A stretch of 64,000 bases of DNA from Snodgrassella alvi (GCF_040741455.2 NZ_CP160328.2:1550001-1614000); one strand, 5' to 3'. Counted from the first letter of the stretch, positions 1-9,070 are shown. A program made the numbers and translations. Notes: generated by a model not told the origin, from the letters alone.

Positions 1-894
1 AATAATGGCTTTACGTGGCATCTCTTTCATGAGCGTCTGCATTTGTGCTTCTACTTCAGATGCATAGTTTGCATCCGTAGTAATCAGAATTGCCTGAGCG
101 ATTTCATCATGTTCTGATTGACTAAACAAATCCATCGCCACCCATTTAGCCGGCGTGGTGCCATCGGCAATAACCAATATCTCGCTCGGGCCTGCAACCA
201 TATCGATACCTACCACACCAAACACCCGCCGTTTGGCAGCAGCCACATAAGCATTGCCTGGGCCGGTAATTTTATCGACTTGCACAATACTTTCCGTACC
301 ATATGCCAGCGCTGCCACAGCTTGTGCCCCGCCGATGGTAAAAACTTGTGTGACTCCGGCTACATAAGCAGCACCCAGTACAATATCATTGCGTTCCCCG
401 TTTGGCATGGGCACGACCATAATGATTTCTTTTACTCCTGCCACATGTGCCGGCATCGCATTCATTATCACCGAGCTTGGATAAGCTGCCTTGCCGCCGG
501 GAACATAAATACCCACTCGATCCAGCGCACTAATCTGCTGTCCCAGTAAAGTACCGTTTTCATCTTCATATTGCCATGATTGTTGTTTCTGGTGCTGGTG
601 ATAGCTCTCAATCCGTTTTGCCGCCGTTTGCAAAGCAGACTGAACATCTGCAGGCAGCCGTGCAAATGCCGCAGCCAAATCGGCCTGACTTAAAGTCAGG
701 TCAGCCATGGATTGTGCCTGTGTGTGGTCAAAGCGATTGGTATATTCGACTACTGCTGCATCACCACGTTTCTGTACATCTGCACATATAGCAGCCACTG
801 CTGCATCCACTTGAGGATCCTGTGCGGTTTCAAATGCCTGAAGGGCAGTCAACTGAGCCTTAAAGTCAGTATCCTGCGAAGAAATATATTTCAT
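1..894 (-). CDS. hisD: Histidinol dehydrogenase (partial, C-terminus outside window)
   Basis: Catalyses the last two steps of histidine synthesis, L-histidinol to L-histidine with two NAD+, as a cytosolic zinc enzyme. The reverse strand is open from the ATG at 894-892 to the window edge (298 codons) and reads [11 protein letters not shown], then the family motif [16 protein letters not shown] around residues 123-138, then [12 protein letters not shown] and [11 protein letters not shown]. The full protein is normally about 430 residues, so roughly 130 are missing on the left. An AAAGG-like ribosome site lies very close to the ATG. It sits 48 bases downstream of the NYN/LOTUS gene and after hisG, all in one direction, so co-transcription is likely. 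Confidence 0.95.
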   Translation of the reverse strand, partial: MKYISSQDTDFKAQLTALQAFETAQDPQVDAAVAAICADVQKRGDAAVVEYTNRFDHTQAQSMADLTLSQADLAAAFARLPADVQSALQTAAKRIESYHQHQKQQSWQYEDENGTLLGQQISALDRVGIYVPGGKAAYPSSVIMNAMPAHVAGVKEIIMVVPMPNGERNDIVLGAAYVAGVTQVFTIGGAQAVAALAYGTESIVQVDKITGPGNAYVAAAKRRVFGVVGIDMVAGPSEILVIADGTTPAKWVAMDLFSQSEHDEIAQAILITTDANYASEVEAQMQTLMKEMPRKAII

Positions 895-906
895 ACCTTT
901 GTATAA

Positions 907-926
907 CGGGCAGCCTATGCTGCCCG
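907..926 (-). promoter_or_regulatory. Perfect 8-bp hairpin between the NYN gene and hisD
   Basis: CGGGCAGC and GCTGCCCG pair perfectly around a four-base loop in the 48-base spacer, ending about 12 bases before the hisD ATG. No U-run follows on either strand, so it is not a standard intrinsic terminator. It may be an mRNA-processing or stability element, or may mask the hisD ribosome site. The function is inferred only from position. Confidence 0.5.
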
Positions 927-942
927 ATCCTGATAGATTTAA

Positions 943-2430
943 TTAAATATTATTACCGAAATTATCATCATCCACATCGATAACCGGAGACTTTGTTTTA
1001 GCTGCTAGCTCATGTGCTGGAATGGTATTGCCATCTACTTCAACATCATACGGTTTGACTACCCGTACTCTCAGACCACGGCCGGCCTTGCGGCTGTCGA
1101 TCCATTCATTGCTGATGGCGGAAATAGCATTATTGGCATTATCAAAGCCATAGTCTTTAGCGTTGAACCCACCATCACTGGTTACCAGCTCTCGTGCGAC
1201 CGAGCTTACTGTTGCCCAGCCTTCAATATCACAGGTTCGTTCAATCGCTTTCTGTACCATCGGTACCAGACGGTTCCAATAATGCTGGCTGGAAGTTTCG
1301 CCAGAAGAACGATTGGATTTAGCAGTACGGCTGTTGAAACCAGTTTTAGCTGGCCGGCCGCGGCCGCGACTGTTTTCTGATGTCGTCACCGCTGTTTCAA
1401 ATACAGCTTTGCGAGGACGGCCACGGCCGCGCTTAGTCTGATCATCACGGCTTTTATCGAAGCTGGTGAATTCAGGCGCCTGAGTTTCAATTTGTACCAA
1501 TACCGGTTGAGTATTCTTCGTTTTTTCTTCCGGCTCAATCTTGACACTCACCTTTTCCGCCGGTGATGATTTGCTGACAGCCGGAATCGTAATCACCAAA
1601 GGTGCGTCATTGTTCTGCTGGAAAGCAGCCGGTTCAGCAACTGGAGCAAAAGATTTATTTTCTGTTTTCGGCAGCAGATTATTACTGCGTTTTTTCAAAC
1701 GCAGCCATAAATGATTTCCATGCATCTGCGTTTCAAAAATATCGATAGCATTAATCAGATAGGACAATTTAGTATAGCCGTAATTACGAGCATCAAAATC
1801 AGAATTAACCTTATTGATGTATTGTCCCACTACCCCCAGCGACGTCCAGCCATCATCATCAGCATGTTCCTTCACTGCATTGCGAAACAGATTCATCAAT
1901 GCTGTGTCCTGCTTCAGTTCAGTCGGAGATTTACGCTTGTTGCGGAATATAGGTGTCTGGGATTTGTCTTCACCAAGTTCTACTGTTGTATGGCTAAGCA
2001 GATTTTCAGTATAAATAAATTTATCACAGGCTTTACGAAAAGATTCAGGCGTTTTCTTTTGCCCGAAACCATAAACAGTCAGGCCATTTTCACGAATGCG
2101 TGATGCTAAACGGGTAAAATCACTGTCGCTGGACACAATACAAAAACCATCAAAAGTATTGCTGTAAAGTAAATCCATCGCATCAATAACCATGGCCATG
2201 TCGGTGGCATTTTTTCCCTTTGTGTAGGCAAACTGCTGCACCGGTGTAATAGCATGCGGAAGCAATGCATCTTTCCATTTGGATAGGCCACTGCTCCAGT
2301 CACCATAGATTCGTTTGACACTGGCAATACCATATTTGGCAATTTCTTCCAGTAGAGATTCAACCGTACTGGCTGAAGTGTTGTCTGCATCTATAAGTAC
2401 TGCCAGTTTGGCCGAATTTTCCGTTGTCAT
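943..2430 (-). CDS. NYN-domain (LabA/DUF88-like) putative RNase with LOTUS/OST-HTH domains and AT-hook-like motifs
   Basis: 495 residues. Residues 8-145 are a NYN/PIN-like nuclease domain with the expected acidic residues: D14 and D16 in LIDADN, D77 in NATDMAM, D102 and D104 in SSDSDF. Residues 176-248 look like an OST-HTH/LOTUS RNA-binding domain (DDDGWTSLGVVGQYI, then NYGYTKLSYLI). A low-complexity linker holds two GRGRP cores (residues 335-339 and 356-360), like AT-hooks. Residues 384-457 resemble a second, weaker LOTUS domain (EGWATVSSVARELV, KDYGF), followed by an acidic tail. NYN-LOTUS proteins are thought to act on RNA; the AT-hook match suggests possible contact with AT-rich nucleic acid. 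It lies between hisG (30-base gap) and hisD (48-base gap), with AGGA before the ATG. The substrate is unknown. Confidence 0.85.
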   Translation of the reverse strand: MTTENSAKLAVLIDADNTSASTVESLLEEIAKYGIASVKRIYGDWSSGLSKWKDALLPHAITPVQQFAYTKGKNATDMAMVIDAMDLLYSNTFDGFCIVSSDSDFTRLASRIRENGLTVYGFGQKKTPESFRKACDKFIYTENLLSHTTVELGEDKSQTPIFRNKRKSPTELKQDTALMNLFRNAVKEHADDDGWTSLGVVGQYINKVNSDFDARNYGYTKLSYLINAIDIFETQMHGNHLWLRLKKRSNNLLPKTENKSFAPVAEPAAFQQNNDAPLVITIPAVSKSSPAEKVSVKIEPEEKTKNTQPVLVQIETQAPEFTSFDKSRDDQTKRGRGRPRKAVFETAVTTSENSRGRGRPAKTGFNSRTAKSNRSSGETSSQHYWNRLVPMVQKAIERTCDIEGWATVSSVARELVTSDGGFNAKDYGFDNANNAISAISNEWIDSRKAGRGLRVRVVKPYDVEVDGNTIPAHELAAKTKSPVIDVDDDNFGNNI

Positions 2431-2460
2431 TTAAATAATTCCTGTTCAATATAAATAAAA

Positions 2461-3114
2461 CTAAATTTTTTGATTTTTTGCCTGTGCAAAAACATCAATA
2501 ATTGGTTGTATACATGAATATTTCAATTTTAAAGCTGCCTTATTCACCACCAGCCGGCTGGATATATCCACCACATGCTCTACAGCCTGTAGATTATTTG
2601 CCTGTAATGTATTACCGGTAGAAACCAGATCAACAATTGCATCAGCCAAGCCCACCAGCGGTGCCAGTTCCATCGATCCATACAGCTTAATCAAATCAGT
2701 ATGTACACCTTTACCGGCAAAATGTTCTGCCGCTATATTCGGATATTTAGTAGCTACCCGCAAACGGCAGCCGGGCTGCGAAGCTGCCGCATAATCAAAA
2801 CCTTTTCGTACGGCTACCATCATCCGGCAGCGGGCAATATTCAAATCCAGAGGCTGATATAGGCCATCTCCATCATGTTCAATTAAAACATCTTTTCCCG
2901 CAATTCCAAAATCAGCTGCACCATATTGCACATAAGTAGGCACATCTGTTGCCCGCACAATAATTAAGCGGATATTGTTATGATTCGTATTAATAATCAG
3001 TTTGCGGGATGACTCCGGGTCTTCAATAGCCTTAATCCCCGCTGCTGCCAGCAAAGGCAGCGTTTCTTCATAAATACGACCTTTAGATAACGCAATGGTT
3101 AATTGTGCAGTCAT
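2461..3114 (-). CDS. hisG: ATP phosphoribosyltransferase, short form
   Basis: First step of histidine synthesis: ATP plus PRPP gives phosphoribosyl-ATP. The product is 217 residues from the ATG at 3114 ([20 protein letters not shown]). A TTG further upstream gives a longer frame, but the ATG matches the family N-terminus. Recognisable segments are [29 protein letters not shown], and the PRPP-loop-like [13 protein letters not shown]. The C-terminal regulatory domain of the long form is absent, so it should be the short HisG type that needs HisZ as regulatory partner; hisZ is not in the window. It is the first gene of the minus-strand cluster hisG-NYN-hisD. Confidence 0.95.
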   Translation of the reverse strand: MTAQLTIALSKGRIYEETLPLLAAAGIKAIEDPESSRKLIINTNHNNIRLIIVRATDVPTYVQYGAADFGIAGKDVLIEHDGDGLYQPLDLNIARCRMMVAVRKGFDYAAASQPGCRLRVATKYPNIAAEHFAGKGVHTDLIKLYGSMELAPLVGLADAIVDLVSTGNTLQANNLQAVEHVVDISSRLVVNKAALKLKYSCIQPIIDVFAQAKNQKI

Positions 3115-3213
3115 TTTTTTATCAGTATCTAGACACTGCAAAAATCTTTAGCTATAAATTTATTATTGCGTAAAAATTAATTTGCATATTATAAAAATAT
3201 TAATTACATAATT

Positions 3214-3864
3214 TTAATCTAACAATTGTTTCATGTCATGAGCCAATTGTGTTGCTGTCTGGCTGTGTGGTTCATACACCACGGTATGTCCCTGTTTGTC
3301 CAGCAAATATGTCCCAGTACTATGATCCAGCTGATAGTCTTTTGCACTACTACCTGCTACTTTATGTACCGCAATTTTATATTGGGTAATAACACTATTA
3401 AGCGCCTGCAAACGCGATTTGTCTACCGTTAAACCGATAAAATTCGGATTAAATGCTGGTGCATACTCAGACATAACTTGCGGTGTATCGCGCAGAGGGT
3501 CAAGTGTAATAAATAGCACCTGTACTTGCTTACTCTTTTCTCCTAACTGATTTATCGCATCCGCATAAGCCAGCAGATTAGTGGGGCATACATCTGGACA
3601 ATGCGTGTAGCCGAATACCAGTGCAACCACTTTACCGCGAAAATCACGCAAATGTACTGATTTACCTTTGCCATCCAGCAAAGAAAAATCATCTCCGCCC
3701 AGACCGGCATCGCGCACATCGCTTCCTTCAAAAGAATATTGCTGATGCTGCGGCATATCTGCACTGGCAGCCGGCTTGGCTGTAGAAGCCGGTACTTGCG
3801 GCTGACATGCTGATAGCATGATTGCCGAAACGATTAACGCCGCAGATAAATGGATTTTAAACAT
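3214..3864 (-). CDS. SCO1/SenC/PrrC-family copper chaperone lipoprotein
   Basis: 216 residues from the ATG at 3864; the open frame extends further upstream, but this start gives a clean lipoprotein signal (MFKIHLSAALIVSAIMLSAC, lipobox LSAC, lipidated Cys20). The thioredoxin-like domain carries the copper-binding Cys pair C89 and C93 in HCPDVCPT, and the distal ligand His181 in DHSTGTY. SCO proteins deliver copper to, or reduce, the CuA/CuB sites of terminal oxidases from the outer face of the inner membrane. No oxidase genes are adjacent, so the target oxidase cannot be named. Confidence 0.9.
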   Translation of the reverse strand: MFKIHLSAALIVSAIMLSACQPQVPASTAKPAASADMPQHQQYSFEGSDVRDAGLGGDDFSLLDGKGKSVHLRDFRGKVVALVFGYTHCPDVCPTNLLAYADAINQLGEKSKQVQVLFITLDPLRDTPQVMSEYAPAFNPNFIGLTVDKSRLQALNSVITQYKIAVHKVAGSSAKDYQLDHSTGTYLLDKQGHTVVYEPHSQTATQLAHDMKQLLD

Positions 3865-4026
3865 AAATTGATTTGTATTACAAAATTGTACTTTATAATG
3901 TTCAGCTAAAAAATACAATACAGATTTTTAATTTTAAATTAATAAGTAAAATATAAAAAAATCCAAATATAAAATCAATATTTTATTCATAAATAATTAA
4001 AAAAATTCCCTACCAAGAAAAAAACC

Positions 4027-4054
4027 TTTACAACTATAGAAAATCCGTTATAAT
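4027..4054 (+). promoter_or_regulatory. Sigma-70 promoter of tRNA-Leu
   Basis: TTTACA at 4027-4032, a 16-base spacer, then a consensus TATAAT at 4049-4054, about 16 bases before the mature tRNA 5' end. Confidence 0.8.
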
Positions 4055-4069
4055 GCCGATTCTTCGCTA

Positions 4070-4154
4070 GCCCAGATGGCGAAATTGGTAGACGCAGGGG
4101 ACTCAAAATCCCCCGCCGCAAGGTGTGACGGTTCGAGTCCGTCTCTGGGCACCA
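4070..4154 (+). tRNA. tRNA-Leu (anticodon CAA)
   Basis: 85 nt with the CCA encoded. The acceptor GCCCAGA pairs with TCTGGGC; the anticodon stem GGGGA/TCCCC encloses the loop CTCAAAA, giving anticodon CAA for UUG codons. A long variable arm and GGTTCGAGTCC T-loop are present, as expected of a class II tRNA. It is a single-gene unit with its own promoter and terminator. Confidence 0.97.
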
Positions 4155-4159
4155 GATTT

Positions 4160-4188
4160 AAAAAACCGCTGAAATCAGCGGTTTTTTT
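4160..4188 (+). terminator. Rho-independent terminator after tRNA-Leu
   Basis: AACCGCTGA / TCAGCGGTT stem with a two-base loop followed by seven T residues, six bases after the tRNA CCA end. Confidence 0.9.
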
Positions 4189-4427
4189 ACGTCTGCCGCC
4201 TGTAAAGACAACAAAATAAAAGCAGCACAAAATATTTGCCGCCCAAATCATTACCATGTATAAACTTCAACAAAAACGTTTACACAAAAGTGATTAAAAT
4301 AAATATTGGCAGATATAAGCAATAAACTGAGTAGAATGAAAAATATCTTAAAAGAACCAAACATCAATCAGCAGGGCAGATATAGCTAAAATATATGCCA
4401 GTCTAAATTATTAAAATTGACTACAAA

Positions 4428-5369
4428 ATGATTATTAAGCAAATTGATAGTAAACAAGAGGATTTAGAAATATTGCAACAGCTCCGGCAGCGGCCTGATT
4501 TATCACCGCAAACGCAGCGGAAAATTGAGCAACGCATCCGTTTATTGTGTGCTGGCATCAAAGGTGAAGAAGAGTCAGCCTATCTAATGCAATTTCATTT
4601 TGGAAATCATCCAGATTGGGTAATTATCAACGATTTAAGGCTGCAGTTTCAAAATAAAGTAGCTCAGATAGACCATTTACTGATTAATCGCCATTTGCAG
4701 ATATTTGTTTGTGAAAGCAAACGAATAGCCGGTGAATTGATAATCAATGAATTTGGTGAATTTTCGCGCCGATATAATAATGGGCAAGGACAAGGCATGC
4801 CTTCACCACTGGAACAAAACAAACGCCATATCAGTATCCTGAAACAATTGTTACAAAAAAAGCGGATTCAATGCCCCAGTCTTTGCGGCTTGTATTTTAA
4901 GCCTTTGATATATAGTCTAATATTAATATCAAACGATAGCTCTATCCGGCGCCCGAAAAAAACAATATCTGGACTAGATAACATTATAAAGAATGAGCAG
5001 TTGCAAGAAAAAGTAAAGCAGTTGAGTAAACCTTTAGGCATATTCAGCATTATTCGCACTGTTTCCCGTAGCCGGCTAGAAGAATTTGCCCATCAGTTGG
5101 TCAAACTACATCATCCACAAAAGCATGACTGGTTGGCATGTTTTGGATTAAATAAAATAAATAACCATTCAGCCAATATTGCTACGTCTCCACAGCCGCA
5201 AACAGAAACCCTAACCCCAGTGAAAAAGTTTGTCAGCTATTTTTGCGTAGCTTGTCGTAAAAATATTAGCCCAGATGCTGCCAATTATTGCTGGAATCAT
5301 AAAAACATATTCGGCGGCAAAGCCTATTGTTATCAATGCCAGCAAATAATTAGACAAAAGCAGCAATAA
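4428..5369 (+). CDS. NERD (nuclease-related) domain protein with C-terminal Cys cluster
   Basis: 313 residues. An N-terminal helical segment (1-45) is followed by a NERD domain. GEEESA (46-51), then QIDHLLI with D82 and CESKR with E96 and K98, give the D...ExK layout of PD-(D/E)XK-type folds. The last 43 residues hold five cysteines (C273, C276, C288, C301, C304) plus H291, ending KAYCYQCQ, which looks like a zinc ribbon. NERD proteins are suspected nucleases or DNA-processing proteins, but few have known roles. It stands alone on the plus strand between tRNA-Leu and nfsB, with no clear Shine-Dalgarno before the ATG. Its region is AT-rich. Confidence 0.8.
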   Translation: MIIKQIDSKQEDLEILQQLRQRPDLSPQTQRKIEQRIRLLCAGIKGEEESAYLMQFHFGNHPDWVIINDLRLQFQNKVAQIDHLLINRHLQIFVCESKRIAGELIINEFGEFSRRYNNGQGQGMPSPLEQNKRHISILKQLLQKKRIQCPSLCGLYFKPLIYSLILISNDSSIRRPKKTISGLDNIIKNEQLQEKVKQLSKPLGIFSIIRTVSRSRLEEFAHQLVKLHHPQKHDWLACFGLNKINNHSANIATSPQPQTETLTPVKKFVSYFCVACRKNISPDAANYCWNHKNIFGGKAYCYQCQQIIRQKQQ

Positions 5370-5638
5370 TATCCTGTGCACTGCAATTTCCGTATACAGT
5401 CATAAAACAGTAGCATTTTGTTTAAAAAAATTTAGTAACTGCAAAAAAATATTCAACAATACTTTTTCTAAATTATCAGATAACACCAACTACATACAGA
5501 AATTAAACTGTGGTTAGGAAATGGTAATGATTTACAGCATGGCTGTCATAGCAGCACACTATCAAGGATAATAAACTGTATAAAATTAAATATCTGAATT
5601 ATTATACAAATATCGTAGTTAAGTAACAGGAGCCAATC

Positions 5639-6283
5639 ATGAATATTGCTGATATTTCTAAACAGCGTTATACCACGAAACATTATGACAAAACCCGCAC
5701 AATACCACCTGAACAATTAGCTCAGTTATTTGAAGTAATTAGAAACAGTCCCTCATCGGTTAATTCACAACCTTGGCATTTTTTTGTAGTAGATAACGAT
5801 ACTGCGCGGGAAAAAATCATGCCAGCCATCCTAGAACTGAATCATCCGCGTGTCGCTGATGCATCCCATACATTAATATTTTGTGCCAAAAAACCGTTGG
5901 ACGAAAAGCATTTACAGCAGGTGTTGGCACAAGAAGAAAAAGATGGCCGTTTCGGTGAAGGAGAAGTAAAAGAAATGATGGACAAAGGTCGCCATTTCTT
6001 TGTAAATAAAAACAGTTCTACTCCGCAAAGCCAGCTTGAATGGGAAAGTAAACAGCTTTATATCGTGCTAGGGCAACTATTATTTGCGGCCACGGCTGTC
6101 GGCATCGATTCTACAGCTATTGAAGGATTTGATGACCAGAAAATGGATGAAATACTTGGTCTACCGCAGCAAGGTCTGAAAAGCGTTTTGGTGGTATGTC
6201 TAGGCTATCGTGCAGCCCATGACAGTAATGCCAGCCGCCCAAAATCCCGCTTACCGGAACAAGAGATTTTTACGCATTTATAA
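5639..6283 (+). CDS. nfsB: NAD(P)H nitroreductase / dihydropteridine reductase, NfsB type
   Basis: 214 residues, close to the 217 of E. coli NfsB. The FMN-binding N-terminus is clear (SKQRYTTKHYD, then RNSPSSVNSQPWHFFVV), as is the C-terminal ALGLP/VLVVCLGYR region (here EILGLPQQGLKSVLVVCLGYR). These cytosolic flavoenzymes perform two-electron reduction of nitroaromatics and quinones. CAGGAG lies eight bases before the ATG. It is a monocistronic gene followed by a terminator. NfsB is a family-level call; activity on a given substrate cannot be inferred. Confidence 0.88.
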   Translation: MNIADISKQRYTTKHYDKTRTIPPEQLAQLFEVIRNSPSSVNSQPWHFFVVDNDTAREKIMPAILELNHPRVADASHTLIFCAKKPLDEKHLQQVLAQEEKDGRFGEGEVKEMMDKGRHFFVNKNSSTPQSQLEWESKQLYIVLGQLLFAATAVGIDSTAIEGFDDQKMDEILGLPQQGLKSVLVVCLGYRAAHDSNASRPKSRLPEQEIFTHL

Positions 6284-6316
6284 TAATCAGATCTGACTGT
6301 CTTCAGACAGCTTCAA

Positions 6317-6364
6317 GGGCAGTTACATGTAGCCTATATTGCGTAACTGCCCAATTATTTTTTT
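6317..6364 (+). terminator. Terminator downstream of nfsB
   Basis: GGGCAGTTAC (6317-6326) pairs with GTAACTGCCC (6343-6352), a 10-bp perfect stem, followed by AATTATTTTTTTAT. A smaller CTGTC/GACAG hairpin precedes it. Confidence 0.75.
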
Positions 6365-6472
6365 ATAGCTGGATTGCCGATGACTACTTAAAAGTGGATT
6401 TATTTAATCGATAAATAGCCAGTGAGAATAATAAGCACAAATAAATATCTTCATTCTGACCAGAAAATCATA

Positions 6473-7075
6473 TTAAAAATTTCGAATTCCCTGTTCACAG
6501 ATAAAAAACGGTATTCTGATATCGTGTTTTTCCGATTCTATTTTACCAATTAACTGGCATTTAAAACCCACGCCGGTCAATCTCAAATGCCATGGTGGTA
6601 AAGCTGCAAGCGTAGCATCATAATAACCTCCACCCTGACCAAGCCGGTTACCCTGCTGGTCAATGCCAAGTAAAGGGACAATAACTGTGTTTAAGCTGCG
6701 GGCGCGTAGGCGTGGTCCGCCAAACTGCGGAATTGTCTTCCGTCTGCGCTTAAGCCCATGCAAAATCAAATAGCGAGCTGTAGCAGGCTGTCGTGGTAGG
6801 TGCGGGCAACGTGTAAACCATAATTGGCGCTGCTTGGGTGCAATACTGGGTAAATAGACTTCAGCTCCGCGGTGCTGTGCCGTGGCAATAAAAGACCACA
6901 ATGATAATTCGCTACCAATGGCCCAGTACGCTGCAATCCGTTTTCCACGTCTTATCAAGGGATAAAGCAGGCGGTTAATTTGCGATGTAGCCTCTTTACG
7001 GAGCTCCGGCTTTATTTGTTGCCGTTGCTGTCGCAAATAGCGGCGTAGTAATGTTTTATCGTAATGCTGGTGCAT
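6473..7075 (-). CDS. 5-formyltetrahydrofolate cyclo-ligase
   Basis: ATP-dependent conversion of 5-formyl-THF to 5,10-methenyl-THF, returning the storage folate to one-carbon metabolism. 200 residues from the ATG at 7075 (MHQHYDKTLLRRYLRQQRQQ); the open frame continues about 40 codons upstream into the rpsB promoter, but the family starts here. Diagnostic motifs are the substrate-binding IAAYWAIGSELSL and the nucleotide loop RLGQGGGYYDATLA. It is divergent from rpsB. In many proteobacteria the gene (ygfA/fau) follows 6S RNA; no 6S-like structure was evident upstream here. Confidence 0.92.
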   Translation of the reverse strand: MHQHYDKTLLRRYLRQQRQQIKPELRKEATSQINRLLYPLIRRGKRIAAYWAIGSELSLWSFIATAQHRGAEVYLPSIAPKQRQLWFTRCPHLPRQPATARYLILHGLKRRRKTIPQFGGPRLRARSLNTVIVPLLGIDQQGNRLGQGGGYYDATLAALPPWHLRLTGVGFKCQLIGKIESEKHDIRIPFFICEQGIRNF

Positions 7076-7126
7076 AAATAAAATAGACGGCTTAATAAAT
7101 TGATTAACAGAGGTAGTATAGTGCAC

Positions 7127-7155
7127 TTGCCGAAACAGCTTTTTTTCTGTATCAT
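7127..7155 (+). promoter_or_regulatory. Promoter of rpsB-tsf
   Basis: TTGCCG (7127-7132), a 17-base spacer and TATCAT (7150-7155) precede a leader of about 114 bases before the rpsB ATG. The leader contains a GCACC...GGTGC stem. S2 is known to repress its own operon through the rpsB leader in other bacteria; whether this leader does so is inference. Confidence 0.65.
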
Positions 7156-7275
7156 CCGAACGTTTTACCTCGGTAAAAATAAATAACGCTCGCACCGTAC
7201 GCGAAAGGGTGCTCTTTAATTTATAGAGTTCTATGCGTGGCGGTGTCAGGCTTTAACCCTTTAAGGATAGATATT

Positions 7276-8025
7276 ATGTCACAAATTACTATGCGCCAGA
7301 TGCTGGAAGCAGGCGTACATTTTGGCCACCAAACCCGCTACTGGAACCCGAAAATGGCTGAATACATTTTCGGTGCGCGTAACAAAATTCATATCATCAA
7401 TCTGGAAAAAACCCTGCCGCTGTTTATTGAAGCACAGGATGTTGTGCGCCGTCTGGCTGCCAACAAAGGCACCGTATTATTTGTTGGTACTAAACGTCAG
7501 GCTCGTGATATTGTTAAGGAAGAAGCAACCCGTGCTGGTGCACCTTACGTAGATCATCGCTGGTTGGGTGGTATGCTCACCAACTACAAAACCGTTAAAC
7601 AGTCTATCAAACGTCTGGAAGAAAAAACCGCTGCGCTGGAAAATGCTACAGAAGCTGGCTATGGCAAAAAAGAAGTGCTGGAAATGCAGCGTGAAGTAGC
7701 CAAACTGGAACGTTCTTTGGGCGGTATCAAAGACATGAAAGGTCTTCCGGATGCTATTTTCGTTATCGATACCGGCTATCAAAAAGGTACACTGGTAGAA
7801 GCCGCTAAACTGGGTATTCCAGTTATCGCTGTGGTCGACACCAACAATAGCCCTGACGACGTTAAATATGTAATTCCCGGTAATGATGACTCAGCTAAAG
7901 CCATCCGTCTGTATTGTCGCGGTATTGCTGATGCTATTCTGGAAGGCAAAGCCCAATCATTGCAGGAAGTGGTTCAGGCTGCTCAGGCTGCTGAGGAAAA
8001 ACAGGCTGCAGCAACTGCCGAATAA
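7276..8025 (+). CDS. rpsB: 30S ribosomal protein S2
   Basis: 249 residues from the ATG at 7276 ([20 protein letters not shown]), which has AAGGAT seven bases upstream; an earlier in-frame ATG at 7237 lies inside the leader and is not the family start. The S2 signatures [13 protein letters not shown] and [11 protein letters not shown] are intact, and PDAIFVIDT precedes the conserved [11 protein letters not shown]2 binds the 30S head-body junction with S1. It is followed by an intercistronic terminator and tsf, the usual order in bacteria. Confidence 0.98.
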   Translation: MSQITMRQMLEAGVHFGHQTRYWNPKMAEYIFGARNKIHIINLEKTLPLFIEAQDVVRRLAANKGTVLFVGTKRQARDIVKEEATRAGAPYVDHRWLGGMLTNYKTVKQSIKRLEEKTAALENATEAGYGKKEVLEMQREVAKLERSLGGIKDMKGLPDAIFVIDTGYQKGTLVEAAKLGIPVIAVVDTNNSPDDVKYVIPGNDDSAKAIRLYCRGIADAILEGKAQSLQEVVQAAQAAEEKQAAATAE

Positions 8026-8047
8026 TTAGCTCTTTCGTATTTTTCGT

Positions 8048-8079
8048 AAAAGAAGGGGGACATTAGTGCCCCTTTTTTT
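8048..8079 (+). terminator. Intercistronic terminator/attenuator between rpsB and tsf
   Basis: AAAGAAGGGGGAC pairs (one mismatch) with GTGCCCCTTTTTTT across an ATTA loop. As in E. coli, partial read-through would set the S2 to EF-Ts ratio. Confidence 0.75.
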
Positions 8080-8140
8080 AAAGTATTTTTTCAGTCTGAT
8101 ATCCATCAGGCTGAGTATAATCAAGTTTAAGGAGTAAAAC

Positions 8141-9013
8141 ATGGCTGCAATTACTGCAAAAATGGTTGGTGATTTGCGTGCTGCTACTGGTCTGGGCATG
8201 ATGGAATGCAAAAAAGCACTGGTGGAAGCCGAAGGTAACATGGAAAAAGCCGAAGAAATTTTGCGCATTAAATCCGGTGCCAAAGCTGGTAAATTGGCTG
8301 GACGTACAGCTGCAGAAGGCGTGGTTGCCGAATATGTAGATGGTAAAGTAGGTGCCGTAGCCGAAATCAACTGTGAAACGGACTTTGTTGCCAAAGATAC
8401 CAGCTTCATGGCGTTTGCTCAGGCTGTGGCCAAAGCCGTTGCCGTACATAATCCAGCTAGTCTGGAAGCCTTGGCTGAAGCTAAAACCGACGACGGTGTA
8501 ACTATTGAAGAAGCCCGCAAAGCTGTGATTGCCAAACTGGGTGAAAACATCACCGTGCGCCGCTTTGAACGCATTGAAACCGACAATAGTCTGGTTACCT
8601 ATATGCACGGTACCAAAATCGGCGTATTGGTTGAGCACAAAGGTGGTGATACTCAGGCTATTCGCCAGGTGGCCATGCACATCGCAGCTTCCAAGCCACA
8701 GTGTGTCTCTGCTGCTGAAGTAAATCCGGAAATTGTGGCTAAAGAACGCCACATTTATGAAGAACAAGCTGCTGCTTCCGGCAAGCCGGCAAACATCATT
8801 GAAAAAATGGTGGAAGGCCGTGTACAGAAGTTTCTGGCAGAAGTAACTCTTCTAGGTCAGCAGTTTGTCATCAACCCTGACCAAACCGTGGAAAAATTTC
8901 TTAAAGAACAGAATGCCGAAATCAGCCGTTTTGTAGCTTTCCACGTAGGTGAAGGTATTGAGAAAAAAGAAGTAGATTACGCTGCTGAAGTAGCCGCTGC
9001 TTCTAAAGTATAG
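8141..9013 (+). CDS. tsf: Elongation factor Ts
   Basis: 290 residues; the nucleotide exchange factor that recycles EF-Tu-GDP. Both family signatures are present: the UBA-like N-terminal [12 protein letters not shown] (about residues 18-29) and [14 protein letters not shown] (about 72-85). The core and dimerisation regions follow. TAAGGAG lies upstream of the ATG. Second gene of the rpsB-tsf unit, with strong terminators on both sides. Confidence 0.98.
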   Translation: MAAITAKMVGDLRAATGLGMMECKKALVEAEGNMEKAEEILRIKSGAKAGKLAGRTAAEGVVAEYVDGKVGAVAEINCETDFVAKDTSFMAFAQAVAKAVAVHNPASLEALAEAKTDDGVTIEEARKAVIAKLGENITVRRFERIETDNSLVTYMHGTKIGVLVEHKGGDTQAIRQVAMHIAASKPQCVSAAEVNPEIVAKERHIYEEQAAASGKPANIIEKMVEGRVQKFLAEVTLLGQQFVINPDQTVEKFLKEQNAEISRFVAFHVGEGIEKKEVDYAAEVAAASKV

Positions 9014-9030
9014 GGCAGTAAATGCCAAGG

Positions 9031-9070
9031 GCACTCTGGATTCAGATTTCTGAATCAGGGTGCTTTTTTT
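9031..9070 (+). terminator. Terminator after tsf
   Basis: GCACTCTGGATTCAGA pairs with TCTGAATCAGGGTGC, including a perfect GATTCAGA/TCTGAATC core, followed by eight T residues. Confidence 0.9.

Noticed and set aside
4048-4257. 69-codon minus-strand frame across tRNA-Leu
   Set aside because: It is antisense to the tRNA and its terminator; this kind of tRNA-antisense frame (VPRDGLEPSHLAAG...) is a frequent false gene.
7076-7275. 6S RNA upstream of the 5-formyl-THF cyclo-ligase gene
   Set aside because: The known ssrS-ygfA linkage prompted a look, but this stretch is the divergent rpsB promoter and leader and has no long 6S-like rod structure on the minus strand.
7972-7995. Possible DNA uptake sequence (a GGTTCAGGCTGCTC-type match to Neisseriaceae uptake dialects)
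   Set aside because: It is part of the Ala/Gln-rich end of rpsB and no repeated 10-12-mer uptake word was found in intergenic or terminator positions by eye; a k-mer count would settle this.
8078-8767. 229-codon minus-strand frame opposite tsf
   Set aside because: Mirror frame of a strongly conserved gene, with Phe/His-rich low-quality composition.
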